Of a DNA stretch of 64,000 bases, positions 63,137-64,000 are shown one piece after another (positions within the stretch are counted from its first letter, which is position 1; each line of letters begins with the position of its first letter). The DNA lies in assembly GCF_000626715.1 (NCBI RefSeq), contig NZ_AQRA01000001.1:124001-188000 (forward strand), in the 5' to 3' direction. The translations under genes and the position numbers were made by a program. The stretch is from Aquimarina atlantica (lineage in GTDB: Bacteria > Bacteroidota > Bacteroidia > Flavobacteriales > Flavobacteriaceae). The notes under the pieces were generated by a model. It was not told the origin of the DNA, did not search any database, and saw nothing but the letters and a program-made list of their open reading frames with translations.

Positions 63137-63514
63137 TTATAAATTAGGAATAACAAGTTCCTGGTCTGGGTGAATAACGTCAGGATTTTTAAGAATATTT
63201 GTATTTGCTTCAAAAATAGCTTTGTATTTCATTGGATCACCATAATAGTGCTTTGCAATTTTGCTTAATGACTCACCACTTTTTACTGTATGTCTATGGT
63301 ACACAGATGTGTCAGCAACTTTGATGTCTGCCATGATATCAGAAGGAGATTCTCCACCTATTTCTTTTATTTTATCCCAAAGTTGATTTTTTTCATACTG
63401 CGTTTTTGCAGTACCTTTTATCTTAAGAGTTCCATTTTCTTCAGATACATCACCATCCTGGATATTTAATTCTTGTCCTAAATCCAGAACACTTTGATAT
63501 TTTGACTTCACCAT
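63137..63514 (-). CDS. BON/LysM-domain protein (YgaU/Kbp-like)
   Basis: A 125-residue protein without a signal peptide. The N-terminal part (LKIKGTAKTQYEKNQLWDKIKEIGG, about 30-55) resembles a BON domain, and residues about 74-123 are a LysM domain (HTVKSGESLSKIAKHYYGD to NPDVIHPDQELVIP). The order BON-LysM and the length match YgaU/Kbp, a cytosolic potassium-binding protein of E. coli, but the same combination also occurs in uncharacterised stress proteins. A TATATTTG element lies about 37 bases upstream on the minus strand. Confidence 0.85.
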   Translation of the reverse strand: MVKSKYQSVLDLGQELNIQDGDVSEENGTLKIKGTAKTQYEKNQLWDKIKEIGGESPSDIMADIKVADTSVYHRHTVKSGESLSKIAKHYYGDPMKYKAIFEANTNILKNPDVIHPDQELVIPNL

Positions 63515-63550
63515 AACTAAGTTGATTTTAAATTATTAATTAGCTTTACC

Positions 63551-63558
63551 CAAATATA
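63551..63558 (-). promoter_or_regulatory. Putative -7 promoter element of the LysM gene
   Basis: On the minus strand this is TATATTTG, an exact match to TAnnTTTG, about 37 bases before the ATG of the LysM gene. A -33 TTG is not obvious. Confidence 0.45.
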
Positions 63559-63664
63559 ACAAATAATAGAATGGTGTTCACATAATTTTAGGATTAAAAA
63601 TTGATCAATTATCGTTGAAATGCATAATTTATCTATATCTGAACACTTTTTAATACAGTATTCA

Positions 63665-64000
63665 ATGTTCCGTAAGCGTTATTATTATATCATTCAGTTA
63701 CAATACCTCGGTTTTAGATATCATGGTTGGCAGAAACAACCTACAGTAAATACTCTTCAGCGAATGGTAGAACGAACAATTGCTTTTGTTCTCGAACATA
63801 AAGATTTTAAGGTTTTGGCTACAGGAAGAACAGATGCTAAGGTATCGGCTAATCAAACCTATATTGAGTTGTTTGTAGACCATCAACCTTTGGATATCGA
63901 GACTTTTTATCCATTATTGAATCAAAACCTTCCTCAGGATATTAGGGCTTTGGGTATTGAAGAAACTAATGAGCAGTTTAATATCATTCAATCTTCAAAG
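63665..64000 (+). CDS. TruA-family tRNA pseudouridine synthase, 3' partial
   Basis: The first 112 residues of a TruA-family pseudouridine synthase, cut by the window edge. YLGFRYHGWQKQP (about 14-26) is the TruA opening, and ATGRTDAKVSANQ (about 54-66) is the catalytic segment, with the nucleophilic Asp retained in GRTD. The usual GRTDAGVHA reads GRTDAKVSA here, and the pattern is that of the second TruA-like copy present in some Bacteroidota, not canonical truA. It is divergent from the LysM gene. The identity of the target position in tRNA is unknown. Confidence 0.85.
   Translation, partial: MFRKRYYYIIQLQYLGFRYHGWQKQPTVNTLQRMVERTIAFVLEHKDFKVLATGRTDAKVSANQTYIELFVDHQPLDIETFYPLLNQNLPQDIRALGIEETNEQFNIIQSSK

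Overview
The window is AT-rich DNA from a Gram-negative member of the Bacteroidota, most likely a marine Flavobacteriaceae (Aquimarina-like; this is an inference). The signs are a secreted protease with a type IX secretion C-terminal sorting domain, lipoproteins with acidic residues after the lipid Cys, promoter-like TAnnTTTG elements, weak Shine-Dalgarno signals, and an ECF sigma / DUF4097 / DUF2807 operon. Both ends cut genes: a Wzx-type flippase on the left and a TruA-family pseudouridine synthase on the right. I saw no tRNA, rRNA, CRISPR array or insertion sequence.

Positions 1-50315 are one large exopolysaccharide/capsule region. The first block (1-26013, all + strand) encodes the flippase, a PP-loop ATPase next to a polysaccharide pyruvyl transferase, four GT4 and GT2 glycosyltransferases, an EpsG/Wzy-type polymerase, a hexapeptide acyltransferase, two DltA-like adenylation enzymes with a carrier protein, a CapK-like adenylate-forming enzyme, and five MBOAT O-acyltransferases. 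Each MBOAT gene is followed within 2-6 bases by an SGNH-fold partner gene. A strong bidirectional terminator closes this block, and a convergent gene encodes a beta-helix lipoprotein. The second block (28504-39554) holds a GT4, two paralogous priming phosphoglycosyl transferases, a third adenylation enzyme with its own carrier protein, a NeuD/PglD-type acetyltransferase, a PglD-FAD fusion, and three GNAT/FemAB-like proteins. A small ABM monooxygenase and an AraC regulator follow. A sixth MBOAT-SGNH pair lies on the minus strand (40705-43182). The third block (43863-50315) holds a PglE-like aminotransferase, a PglF-like dehydratase, the Wza-type export lipoprotein and the Wzc-type tyrosine kinase. 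A CpsB-type phosphatase faces the kinase tail to tail.

Together these genes look able to make an undecaprenyl-linked repeat unit primed by a diamino-dideoxy sugar, flip, polymerise and export it, and decorate it with acyl groups. The striking part is the decoration machinery: six MBOAT+SGNH modules, three DltA-like ligases and two carrier proteins resemble a multiplied Dlt (D-alanylation) pathway in a Gram-negative. All six MBOATs end in the same FIYFQF tail, which fits the FxYxxF acyl-shuttle motif described for DltX-type systems.

The right end (50312-64000) is more ordinary: the CpsB phosphatase, the ECF sigma/anti-sigma operon with two adhesin-like repeat proteins, lon, an mreB-family gene, cmk, a small secreted protein, a multidomain reprolysin-type metalloprotease, a LysM protein, and the truncated TruA-family gene.
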